A DNA stretch of 64,000 bases from Zanthoxylum bungeanum (lineage: Eukaryota; Streptophyta; Magnoliopsida; Sapindales; Rutaceae). Shown in pieces: positions 23,734 through 34,075 of the stretch (position 1 is the stretch's first letter; every line of letters starts with the position of its first letter). The notes under the pieces were generated by a model, which was not told the DNA's origin, made no database searches, and saw nothing but the letters and a program-made list of their open reading frames with translations. Position numbers and translations under genes: made by a program. The DNA lies in assembly GCA_019454045.1 (NCBI GenBank), contig SKCR01023748.1, forward strand, positions 1 through 64,000. Direction: 5' to 3'.

Positions 23734-23995
23734 TCAGTGTATTCGTGTTCGTGTAGCGTTCGTAAACACGTTCGAACAGTAAACAGAAGGTTCGCATTCG
23801 TATAGCGTTTAAGAACGCGTTCAAACGGGATCAGACCTGATGAAACAAATGCATGCGCGTTCGAGTAGCGTTCGTAAACGTGTTCGAATGGTAAATAGAA
23901 GGTTCGCTTTCGTATAGCGTTTGATAACGCGTTCGAATGGGACCAGACAGAAAACATGCATTCGTGCGGCATTCTGAAAAGCGTTCGAATGGGGT
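23734..23995. repeat. TTCG-rich short repeats in D LTR
   Basis: Irregular repeats of TAGCGTTCGTAAACGCGTTCG-like units, for example starting near 23740, 23793, 23858, 23913 and 23967. CpG-rich against an AT-rich background. The right LTR has a shorter version at 34701-34940, where a unit near the start has been lost. Confidence 0.75.
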
Positions 23996-24086
23996 TACAG
24001 CAGTGACCTCCAAAATGCAGTAAATGACATGACACATACATGAACAGATGAATAGATGACACCTAATAAATAATAACGGGCTAAAA

Positions 24087-24843
24087 GGCGCGGTAAAGCA
24101 TCGTGGTAATTGATTTTAACCCCTCGAAATAGAGGACCTTTAATCCGACTTACTAAGCCCATGCGCAATGCAACATGATGCATGATTATGCAAGAAGATG
24201 ACATACGAAAAAAAGTGAATAACGAAACGAAAGGCGCGGCGAAGTATCGTGGTAAAGGTTCTTTAACACCTCGAAATAGAGGACCTTTAATCCAACTTAC
24301 TAAGCCCATGCGCATCACATCATAGTGCATATAAAAATAAAGATAACAATATCGAACTTCGTATACCCGATTGAACATATCTCACATTCAACCGAATATA
24401 CATCATCCGGCGCGGCAAAGCCTCGTGGTGAAGGATTTTAACCTCTCAAAATAGAGGACCTTTAATCGCACTTACTAAGCCCATGCGCAAAAAACACAAT
24501 ACATATATAAAAAGTAAAGACAATGATATCGGACTTCGTGTATCCGATTGAATATATCTCACATCCAATCGAATATACATTATTCCGCGCGGCAAAGCAT
24601 CGTGGTAAAGGATTTTAACCTCTCAAAATAGAGGACCTTTAATCGCACTTACTAAGCCCATGCGCTATATCTCATCATAATGCATATAAAAATAAAAACA
24701 ACGATATCGGACTTCGTATACCCGATTGAACACATCTCACATTCAAACGAATATACATCGTCCAGCGCGGCGAAGCATCGTGGTAAAGGATTTTAACCCC
24801 TCAAAATAGAGGACCTTTAATCGCACTTACTAAGCCCATGCGC
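24087..24843. repeat. Five tandem modules in D LTR
   Basis: Units start at 24087, 24233, 24409, 24586 and 24764 (spacing 146, 176, 177, 178). Each opens with a GCGCGGCAAAGCATCGTGG-like segment and holds ATAGAGGACCTTTAATC and CTTACTAAGCCCATGCGC. The first spacing is shorter by about 30 bp. The right LTR carries the same five at 35035, 35182, 35357, 35533 and 35711, so the array predates this insertion. Confidence 0.9.
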
Positions 24844-26339
24844 TTGACCTCATCATTACTCAAACGAATAAGATGCAGAAAATAAATAACGACGATAAAC
24901 AAATCAAGATAAAATAAAGTATGTGTCGTGTACTCAAGTGGTATGTGGAGTTGTATCCCGAGTACAGATCATACTACTGTCCATTCGGAATCGGCTGTGA
25001 AATTTATGTCCGGGTTTCCATCCTATATACCACGAGAGGCGACACATTTTTCATTCATTCAAGGGCCACAATCATGCACCAATAAACGACTCTCATGCGA
25101 TAAAAATGAATAAAACAATTAAAAAGATAGATGGAAATAATAGGACAAGTACCCTTAGGTCTAACCTTTTATGTCGACTCTCGGAAGTACGGTGCACGGT
25201 CGTCGAAAAATGGGGGGAATGCTCCGCAACTCCTCAGGTTCATAGGTTCACGCCTTTCCTCGCTGTTCCACTGCTCAAGCTACTATTTTGACTCTGATTA
25301 GCTGCTGGTTTGACTCCGATTCACTGCTGTTTTGCTACTGTATTTCTGCTGTATTTTGGTGTTTTAGGCTACTGTTTTTGGGTGTTTCTAAAGGCTTTAA
25401 GTGCATTTTTTTAGTTATTGTTTTAGGGATTAAAAGTGCAGTTTTTGTTGCTCACTGGTTTAGGTGATTTAGGGGCTGTTTTTTCTTAGGTATTTCGGTG
25501 ATATGGGGCTGTTGTATAGGGGTTGTTTTGGTGGTGTTTCAGGTTGTAATGTTTTCGGCAATGAAGGGGTTTATGGGGATGTGATTTTCGACCAAGGGTG
25601 TAGGAGGAGAAGAGAAATATTTGCTTGCTGTATGCGTGAATCAAGAGGCTTTTTTCTTGCTATATGCGTGTGAGTCCGAGAGACTGCAAGGGTTGGGAGA
25701 GGTTGGTTTTTTTAGGCAAAGGGGGTAGGGCTACTCCTTGCTTGACAAGGAAATGGATTTGGCATTTAAGGGGGATTTGATTTGGTGTCAAACAAGGAAA
25801 TCCTAAGATTGAAGGGGGACAAAATTAGTTCAAATTAGGAAGTCAATATATTTAATTTGTGTTGTTTAGGCATAATATTTGTTAAGTTAGGAATACAATA
25901 TTTTTAATTAGGAATAGAAAAATTATTGGTTGGGAATATAATTGGTTGATTGATTTTAATGTTTTATTTAATTTGGTATATGAGTTAATTAATATTTTAT
26001 TTAATTCCCCATGTGTTAAATATGTGTTTTATTAATTGGGATGTGTTTTATGGCTTTGGTGGGCTAATTGGGCTGGGGTGTGAGGCTAGCAGCAAAACCA
26101 GAAATACCGACGTCGTTAGAATGCTGATTTGAACGCTACACGAACGCCCGTAATCATTCGAATGTGGCCACGAACGCAGCACGAACGAAGACAGTGAACT
26201 TACGAAATGAATCTGATGACGTACTTATTCTGATTTTCCCCTTCCGATGTCCGTTTCCTGTGACTTCCGTGACTTAAAAGGTAGTGCCTCCAAATGAGAC
26301 TCATCATAGGGACTTATAAGAAAAAATGCAGTGCATACA

Positions 26340-26355
26340 GTCGCCCCCACTTTGA
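26340..26355 (-). other. Polypurine tract of element D
   Basis: The minus strand reads AAAGTGGGGGCGAC directly before the 3' LTR start TGTATGC. Confidence 0.8.
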
Positions 26356-26481
26356 TGTTACTTGTGTAATGTGTAACAGTGACAATCCTATCAAAGTTAT
26401 GCAATGCATTTTCACTTACCTGGCTCGCTAGCTGCCATCTGATTTGCATGCTGCCTCGACCTGAGTTGATGCAGCAGTGGA

Positions 26482-26965
26482 CCTCGATCCTGGGACGCAT
26501 CCCAATAGCTGCAACCGACAACGGGGGCCTCGACCCTGGGACGTATCCCATACCGCTGACAAAATATGGGCCTCGATTCTGGGGACGCATCCCAAAACTA
26601 ACGATGCAGGGGGCCAACGACCCTGGGACGCATCCCAATAACTACAACCGACAACGGGGGCCTCGACCTTGGGACACATCCCAATAACATTGCCAATGTG
26701 TGGGCCTCGACCCTGGGACGCATCCCGAAACTGATGATGCAGTGGACCTCGATCCTGGGACGCATCCCAATATCTGCAACCGACAATGGGGGCCTCGACC
26801 CTAGGACGCATCCCAATACTGCTGACAAAAGGTGGGCCTCGACCCTGGGACGCATCCCGAAACTGATGATGTGATGGACCTCGATCCTGGGACGCATCCT
26901 AATAACTGCAACTGGTATATGTGTTGACGTAGGTCTCAACCCCGGGACGCATCCCCAAGACTACT
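26482..26965. repeat. Tandem array with three-monomer higher-order repeat in D 3' region
   Basis: Eleven monomers of 42-47 bp (the last longer) share CCTCGACCCTGGGACGCATC. Starts: 26482, 26528, 26571, 26614, 26661, 26705, 26747, 26793, 26837, 26879 and 26933. Three types alternate, told apart by their ends: A has GCAACCGACAA, B has GCTGACAAAA or a variant, C has ACTGATGATG. A-B-C repeats with period 132, 133 and 132 bp. It lies between integrase and the polypurine tract. Reading frames through it on both strands are artefacts. Confidence 0.92.
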
Positions 26966-27157
26966 GCTAGTATTGATGTGGGCTTTGCCCCCTAGGTTGA
27001 TGCTTCTAATCGGCTTTTCTTTGCCGCCTTCTTTTTTCTTCTTCAAAACCTGTGAATACAAAACAAACACAAAACGAATGCCAAAATGTGTTACGTGTAT
27101 GCATGCATGAGTTACCTTATCTCGTCGGGTTAGGCCTTCTGCCAAGTCTTCTCTTTC

Positions 27158-27700
27158 TCAGGCAAAATACTGCTTCAATCTGTCCACGTTGATCGGCTCA
27201 TTGAACTCGTTACCTTCCAAGTCTGACAATTTCACTGCCCTATTTCCCATCACTTTCTGCACTATGTAAGGTCCTTCCCAGTTAGGTCTGAACTTTCCTC
27301 TCAGATCTGTCATCGACGGGCTCGACTGCTTAAGTACCAAATCGCCCTTTCTGATCTTGGTGGGGCGTACCTTCTTGTTGAATGCTCGGGCTAGTCTCTT
27401 ATGATACAATTGCATGTGATACAAAGACTTCGTTCTCTTTTCATCCAGCAGTACTAACTAATCAAACCTTTGTGCGGCCCATTCTTATTCCGGTAACTCT
27501 ACCTCTGCTAATACCCTCATAGACTGTATTTCCACTTCCACTGGCAATACTGCTTCCATTCTATAGACCAAAGAGTAAGGTGTGGCCCATGTTTCTGTTC
27601 TTACTGATGTTCTGTACCCCCACAAAGCATATGGTAGTTTGTCGGCCCAATCTCTGCAGTTTTCTGTCATCTTGGCTAAAATCATCTTTATAGTCTTGTT
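27158..27700 (-). pseudogene. Element D integrase C-terminal part
   Basis: DWADKLPYALWGYRTSVRT (near 27600-27650) is the end of the Ty3 integrase core region, followed by a stop near 27485. RNWEGPY-type motif (FRPNWEGPYIVQKV, near 27260-27300) is the GPY/F module of the integrase C-terminus, ending INVDRLKQYFA and a stop at 27158. The frame between these two parts is broken. Confidence 0.85.
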
Positions 27701-27769
27701 GGCTGCCTCAACTGCCCCATTTGCTTGCGGCCTGTACGGCGATGACTTGTGATGGCCTATCCCGTATTT

Positions 27770-28975
27770 CTATAGCATTGCATTTGTTTCTCCCTGGAAC
27801 TGAACTCTGTTGTCCGTCACTACATGATGCGGCATACCGTACCGATAAATGAGATTCCGAGCTATAAACTTTGCCATCTGCCTTGCTGTAACATTGCGGA
27901 ATGATTCAGCTTCCACCCACTTTGAGAAGTAATCTACTGCCACTACTATGAAGCGATGCACATTCGATGCATTCGGTCGAATCTCTCCAATCATATCAAT
28001 TCCCCATGCTGAGAAAGGCCACGACTCTGACAGCCCATGCAACTCTGTTTGCGGCAAGTGATTCAAATTGCCGTGTACCTGACAATTATGACAATGCTTT
28101 ACCATATTCGCACAGTCTGTCTCCATGGTTGACCAGTAAAAACCTTGTCTCACTATCTTGCGGGATAGATTCAACCCGTTCATGTGCGGACCACATACCC
28201 CGACGTGTACTTCTTTCATTACCTGCTGATCCATTTCTTTTCTCACACATTTCAACTGAATACCATTTGCTTGCCTCTTGTACAGTTCCCCTTTCAAAAT
28301 CACATACTGGGAAGCTAACCTCTGAATGGCTATTCTGTCTTTTCTGCCTGCTCCCTCTGGGAGTTCCCCACGTTCCAGATACCTCAGAATGTCATAATAC
28401 CAAGGTTTACTGTCATCGACCTCTATTTCCAGAATTCCCTCTATCTCATAAACAGGTTTTTTTGCTGTTGTCAGTATCAACGGTCTCATCACTAACTTTT
28501 CTGGATTTTCCCAAGTCGCTGCAAGTGTAGCCAATGCATCTGCCATCTGATTCTCTTCTCTTGGCAAGTGTTGAAACTTACAATCGGGGATAACCTGTGC
28601 CAACTTTCTGAGGTAAAAAAGGTAAGGTTTCAACCGTTCTTCTTTCAACTCCCATTCTCCTCGCATCTGCTGGACTACCAACATAGAATCTTCGTAGACT
28701 TCCACACTCTCAGCCTTCAAGGCTATCAATGCAGTCAAACCAAAAGCACATGCTTCATACTCGGCCATGTTGTTTGTTACTCTGAATGTCAACCTTTTGT
28801 GGCCAAAGGCAAGGTCTCTCATTCGGGGGTCACTATCACAATCCCAATTCCCGGCTCCCTTGTAATTCACGGCTCTGTCAAAAATATATTTTCCATCTCT
28901 GAACTGTAATTGCTCGATCTCTTCATCGTGAAATTCAAACTTATATTGATCCCCTTCAATAGGTTGCAACGCCAA
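27770..28975 (-). pseudogene. Element D archaeal-type RNase H and integrase N-terminus/core
   Basis: The longest open frame in the window (401 codons). Residues about 20-150 form the second RNase H typical of Tat elements (NNMAEYEACAFGLTALIAL, then LPREENQMADALATLA). Residues about 230-290 hold the integrase zinc region with HCHNCQVHG. The core follows with its first Asp in WGIDMIGE and second in VVTDNRVQF. The frame stops at 27770 before the catalytic Glu, which should lie in the next segment. It would insert element cDNA; it is broken as read. Confidence 0.9.
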
Positions 28976-29510
28976 AAACTCTGTACTACTCGCCCCTTGA
29001 TCACTTTGGTGGTGAGATATTCAATGTCAAATTCCGTCAGCAATACTAACCATCTGCCCAATTTCGCCACTAGCGAAGGCACTGAATGCATATATTTCAG
29101 AGGATTCTCCTTTGCCACTACCTGGATCTTGTAAGACTGGAAGTAATGACACAATTTTCTGGAAGCCCATACCACTACAAGACAGATCTTTTCTACTTCC
29201 TGATATCGAGCCTCATACGGGAGCATCTTCTTACTCAGATAGTAAACTGCATGTTCTACCCCTGTCTCATCTGCCTGTACCATCATTGCCCCCAGTGCAA
29301 TCTCGGAGTTTTCAACACATGAGGCTTTACCAAGTACTCTCTGATCTTGTCGAAGGCTGCTTGACACTGCTCATTCCACTTTACCAGTTGATCTTTTCTC
29401 AATAGTTTGAAGATAGGCTCACACACTGACGTCAACTTGGCGATGAACCGACTGATGTACTGAATCTTCCCCAGGAATGCTCTGACCTCCTTCTTAGTCT
29501 TCGGTGCTGG
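28976..29510 (-). pseudogene. Element D RT thumb and first RNase H
   Basis: The segment 29340-29510 reads in minus frame as an RT connection (EVRAFLGKIQYISRFIAKLT, EPIFKLLRKDQL). Then come SEIALGAMMVQADETG, YYLSKKMLPYEARYQEVEK and FDIEYLT, the usual order for Ty3 RNase H. Frame breaks occur near 29370 and 28980. Confidence 0.85.
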
Positions 29511-29542
29511 GATTTATGTGATTGCTTTGATCTTTTCAGAGT

Positions 29543-30141
29543 CTACCTCAATTCCTCCATTCCCACTATATGCCCCAGCAGCTTTCCTGATGTTACCCCA
29601 AACACATATTTCTTGGGGTTTAGCCGCAGGTTGTACTTGTCAACTCTCTGAAGGAACCTCTCCAGTGCTTCTATATGCCCAATTCTTGTCTCTGATTTCA
29701 CCATCATGTCATCCACATACACTTCAATCTCTTTGTGCATCAAGTCATGAAATAAGGTAGTGGCCATCCTTTGATACGTAGCTCCCGTATTCTTGAGCCC
29801 AGACATCATTACCCTGTAACAACAAGTACCCCACTCGGTAACAAAGGCAGTCTTGTGCTTATCTTCGTCAGCCATGATCACCTGATTGTAACCTGAAAAC
29901 CCGTCTGCAAATGAATACATAGCAGATAGAGCTGCACTATCAACCAAAACATCTATATGTGGTAGAGGAAAATCATCTTTCGGGCAAGCCTTGTTGAGAT
30001 CTCTGTAATCCAACACATTCTGACTTTCCCGTCTTTCTTCGGTACTGGCACAATATTTGCTAACCACTCGGGATACTTCACTACTTCTAGGAACCCCACA
30101 TCTATCTGTTTCTTAACCTCTTCTCTGACCTTCTCGCCCAC
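29543..30141 (-). pseudogene. Element D reverse transcriptase
   Basis: Hallmarks in order: FLEVVKYPEWLANIVPVPKK, DYRDLNKACPKDDFPLPHID, FSGYNQVIMADEDKHKTAF, and the catalytic EVYVDDMMVKS, complete. One frameshift near 30060 joins two open segments. NPKKYVFGVTSGKLLGHIV closes the palm. The catalytic Asp pair is intact although the frame is not. Confidence 0.92.
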
Positions 30142-30331
30142 TCAGGTCTCATCCGTCGGAGTTTCTGTTTCACTGGCCTCATATTCGGATAAGTGGGTAT
30201 TGTGTGCTGGGCAATGCTTCTGTCTACCCCAGGCATGTCCTCATAGGACCAAGCAAATACTTTGGCATATCTGACCAATACTTCTTCTATCTAATTTCTC
30301 CCTCTCCTCCTCGAGGTAACTTCACTTGCAA

Positions 30332-30919
30332 TCAGAATTTCATGGGGTTCTCAGATGTACCCAAGTTAAATACAGTAGTTCTGGCTGAACTGATATCAAA
30401 TATGCTTGATTCGTGTAGAGCAAATGGAAATGACTCAGGCAAGTAAGCAAAAGAAATGTCTTTATTATTGGATAGTGCAGAAGTACATTCAAACAAATCA
30501 GGAAGGTAAATGTCTTCCTCATCTACAGACACTTATTCCTCTGCAACCAGGTTTTCTTCTGGCTTTTTATCCTCTCCCAAAGTCAGGCTCACCAACTTCA
30601 TCAATTCTTCTTCCCAATTCTCTGCTTCTTCCACAACTTCTTCGGTCAGTAGCTTCTTGCCCAGCATCTCTTGGAAGATCTCGAAACCAGGCACAACAAT
30701 CCCATTAACTTCTATTGGTTCGGGCTCACCCAGATACCCTGAATCCTTCACAAAACAATCTACCAGTTTCAACCCTTTCTTTTTAACCTTCGGCTTTTCT
30801 TCATCAGATTTGTACCCCAAACCTCTTCGAGTAGTCTGTCCTCTGAAGTCTGACAGTTTTGAACCCTCACCCGGCTCGAACTTCATTTTTCCCATGATCC
30901 TAGCTACCTTAGGATCCAC
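30332..30919 (-). pseudogene. Element D protease-RT linker
   Basis: A 60-codon and a 128-codon segment in the same strand between protease and RT. The larger is rich in Lys and Glu (KPKVKKKGLKLVDCFVK, TEEVVEEAENWEEELMKLV). A long spacer between protease and RT is usual in Tat elements. I recognise no domain in it. An in-frame stop at 30533 separates the two parts. Confidence 0.65.
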
Positions 30920-31282
30920 TCATTCCTCAAAAGTTGCCGACACTTGGAACCTCGTGAAAGGTTGTATTTCCAAAGCAGCCACATCATTGTCTACCTCAGC
31001 TGGATGGTGACAATTTCTCCTCCATATGGGAATTTAATCATCTGATGCAGAGTGGAGGGCACGCCCCAAGCTTATGAAACCAAGGCCTTCCAACAACAAG
31101 GCAAAAGTGATGGGATGTCCAGCACTGTGAACTCAACTCCGTCCTCAATAGGACCAACCTTGACCGCCGCTACAAAATGTACCCTCAACTCCTCGCTTAC
31201 TGTCATCATAAGCCTTGATAGTCATACTAGAGGGATCCAGATCTGTTGTTTTCATACCCAGCTTGGCCAAAATCTTCGATGG

Positions 31283-31504
31283 TCACACATTAATGGATGA
31301 GCCGTCATCCACCATCACACAAGAGGTCCTTTTACCCCTCACTTCAGCTTTGATAAACAAAGGTCTATTATGATTTCTCCCCTCAGCTGGGAGTTCTTCC
31401 TCAGAAAAATTGATTGCCTGCAAAGCTTCCTTTTGTACTGACCCAACAAACATTACGGGGTTGGCATCCTCCGTCACCACTATCTTGCTTAAGGCCTCAA
31501 CCAT
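31283..31504 (-). pseudogene. Element D aspartic protease
   Basis: Reads HNRPLFIKAEVRGKRTSCVMVDDGSSINV; I quote only its key part, VMVDDGSSINV, which is the flap-and-active-site form of Tat retropepsins (DDGSS in place of DTGS). It would cut the Gag-Pol polyprotein. The frame ends at 31283, before the rest of the protease fold. Confidence 0.8.
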
Positions 31505-31519
31505 GGCCCGCCTGTGCTC

Positions 31520-33086
31520 CTAAGATGCACACAACAAATCCCAGATACTCACTTGTGCTCGGGTTTTCCTCAACCGCTGCAGCACTACATCTCCCTCGGT
31601 ATTATCCCCATTTTCTGCCACTTCTCTTCCTCCAGTCAACACTTCTTTACCCTTATCAGTCATATCATTGTACAAATGCCCGCTGCATGTCATACCCCTC
31701 ACTTCATCTTCATCACTACTAGAGAAGTCTGCCCAGAAATGTTTCTCATGTTCAGTTTTATCTTCGCTATTACTATCCCAAATCCCAAGGCAAACGGCTT
31801 GGAGGTCAAAGGATTTGAGGACAAGGTTCTTGGGTAGGCCAGAGCTTATCATATAGGTTGGTGGCGGGACAGAGTGGTAATTTGGCAAAGGGTTCTGGTG
31901 TGTATTGGGGCGTTCTGTTTCAGGGTCGGGTATCTTTTTGGAGTCTATAAGGTCTTGGATTTCATGGTGGAGTCGGGCACAGTTGTCGGTATCGTGGTCT
32001 TTCTGTTGGTGGAATTGGCAATATTAGTTTAGGTTGAGATGTGGTGGTGGAGGGTTTGGTAGTGGTTTGGTTTCCAGGGGTTTCAGAAGTCCTTGTCTCT
32101 TCAATTTCTCCAACACCTTGGACAGGGGCCTACCCAAGTTGGAGAATCTCCGGTTTTGAATAGCGGCAATCTCAGTAGAAACTGGCTTGGTTCCCGATGT
32201 CCCCCCAATGGGCCTCCTGTTCAGACCATAGAATTTCTATTCTCGGCCTCTTCTTCCTCAATATCCATGACAGTTTCCCTCAACTGTCGAAAATCAGTAA
32301 TCATGGAGGTCATCCTCCTTAGTTTCCCATAGATGGAGGGTTTGGTGCCCTTGATGATCATTTTTATCTGGTCCTTCTCTGTGGGCCTGGTCTGCATCTT
32401 TAAGAGTTGGCTTCTCCAGCGGTCCACATACTCATTGAAACTCTCTTTCGGTTTCTGCCTGGTGTTCTCCAGATCACGGAGTGACAGATCTATCTCCAAG
32501 TCCGTGACATACTGTTTCAGGAATACATCAGCCAATTCCCTCCAATCTTCCCTTACTTTCTTCTCAAGGCTGTGATACCATACCACCGATGCCCCCTCGA
32601 GTGACATTCCAAACATCGTCTATACCTGTCGCTTTGTCAAACCCACAGAACTCATAACTGATACTACTGACGGAGATGAACCCTCGGATCCCCATTCTCG
32701 TTGAACTTAGCCATATCTGGCATCTTGAACTGAGCAGGCAACTGTTCTTCGAAGGGCATTGCCTCAATAATCTAACAACTCTTCATGTTTACCCTTCATT
32801 TTGTGGGTAACTGTTTCAACCTGATCCCGAAGCTTCTGAAATTCTGCCTGAGACCCAATCACTCTGCCTGTTGCATACTCTTCCATGTCGTCATCAAAAG
32901 CGGGGATATCATCCCCCAAACCATTCGGAGGCTCCTCACGCCTCACATTCTCAGAATTCCCCCCCGATACCGGGGTACAACCATACCAGCCACAGCAGTA
33001 GTCAAGGCTTGCAACTGTTCAGTAATTTTGGCGAGACCGTTTTCCAATTGATCTATCTGGGATATCTCGTTATCGGATGTACTCAT
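31520..33086 (-). pseudogene. Element D Gag
   Basis: The ATG at 33084-33086 begins MSTSDNEISQIDQLENGLAK. A run of C/G near 32955 shifts the frame. The capsid-like core at 32221-32616 contains GASVVWYHSLEKKVREDWRE and SFNEYVDRWRSQLLKMQTRP, typical of Tat Gag. A zinc-knuckle-like CQFHQQKDHDTDNC lies near 31985-32025, in a segment following a stop. Total length fits a Tat Gag of about 500 residues. It would package element RNA; it is not translatable as read. Confidence 0.85.
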
Positions 33087-34054
33087 ATCTGTTACCCCGG
33101 TCTTTTAGTGAGAGTCTTCCCTATTTCCTAACCCCACAGGAATCTTTGATATCTTTTATAGACATAGAGGGTGTTAACATTTTATATGTATGCATAAGAT
33201 GAATGAGATGCATGCGATACAAGAAATATATCAACTCATTAAAATTTTCACACAAATTGGCCCATCATCATTTTAGGATCTTTTGGGCCAACTGTCATAG
33301 GAGTGAACTCGTCCCAGTTTAAATGGCCCAACAAGTTCACATCTCATGTCAAGAAGTCCAACCGTATCCAAATGATAATGCTCCCAAACACAAACATATA
33401 ATAGCCCATTGGCGTTTTAGAAGTTTTTGGCCCAATTGTCATAGGATACGAACTCATCCCAGTTTAAATGGCCCAACAAGTTCGCATTTCTGAAAAGAGG
33501 CCCAACTGTATCCAAATGAGGATTGTCCACAAGCACAAGGAAATAGTTGTTATAGGCCATATAACCCCGATCTACGTGTGGGTTTGCGAGAGTGTAGACA
33601 AAGACTCTCGCTGGAGAAGTATTGCCCACAACTAGGTCTCCCCACTCAAGGGTTCGAGCGACTAAGTGAGCGCACCTTTTTTATACCCTAAAGTACGTGC
33701 CAACAAGCTATGGTGTGTGATTGACTGTCAAATGGATTTCTCGTTGTAGATTCCCCAGAGGGAGGGTGGAGCGAGGCTCTCTTAAGTACCCTAGCCTCTT
33801 AGGCTCTTATCGTTTGGTGACATGAATAAACAACGAGTCCTCCAAATTAGTCCATCACAATAGGCTACGAGTAATGATTATCTAGGTGCCTTCACAGCTT
33901 TTCCTCGTAGAAAGGTAGTGAATGAAGGAAGACACCAAACCATTACCCAGCCTTAAAAGTGTCTTTGATTAAACCTCTTTTAACCCCAGTAGACACGGTT
34001 AATTAAATCACAAATCATAATATTACAAGATATTATTTCGGGGTCGATTCTCTA
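33087..34054 (-). mobile_element. Element D leader
   Basis: About 970 bp between the primer site and gag without coding potential. It holds a direct duplication of about 130 bp: 33258-33385 and 33402-33530 share GCCCAACTGTCATAGGA, CCCAGTTTAAATGGCCC and ATCCAAATGA blocks. Confidence 0.7.
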
Positions 34055-34072
34055 TCCCAAGTGGAGTCGCCA
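34055..34072 (-). other. Primer binding site of element D
   Basis: The minus strand reads TGGCGACTCCACTTGGGA three bases after the LTR end at 34076. It starts TGG as any CCA-tailed tRNA primer requires. Tat/Ogre elements often use tRNA-Arg, but I cannot match the tRNA by eye. Confidence 0.75.
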
Positions 34073-34075
34073 GAC

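Larger units (their letters stand above)
23114..26339 (-). repeat. Element D left (3') LTR
   Basis: 3,226 bp from TGTGGGAA to GCATACA. Compared with the right LTR it has about 135 bp extra near 25670-25800. It contains a TTCG-rich repeat block (23734-23995) and five copies of a 176-bp module (24087-24843). Frames in both blocks are repeat artefacts. Confidence 0.9.

Noticed and set aside
23691..24378. Frames of 68-127 codons in the D LTR, repeated at 34689-35326
   Set aside because: They span the LTR tandem repeats and shift between LTRs; nothing like a protein domain is seen.
24087..24843. Regularly spaced repeats that could be mistaken for a CRISPR array
   Set aside because: Units are about 176 bp with diverged repeats, in a plant LTR, and no cas genes exist here.
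26225..26939. Overlapping frames with repeated MRPRVEA-like peptides
   Set aside because: They come from translating the 42-47-bp tandem array in several frames; no start context, and position is the 3' non-coding region of element D.
27967..28909. Long plus-strand frames opposite the Tat RNase H and integrase
   Set aside because: They are antisense shadows of the minus-strand pol; the minus frame has clear RNase H and integrase motifs.
30510..31010. A 166-codon plus-strand frame rich in Ser
   Set aside because: Antisense of the Lys/Glu-rich linker of element D; Ser/Phe/Leu-rich composition is what such antisense gives.
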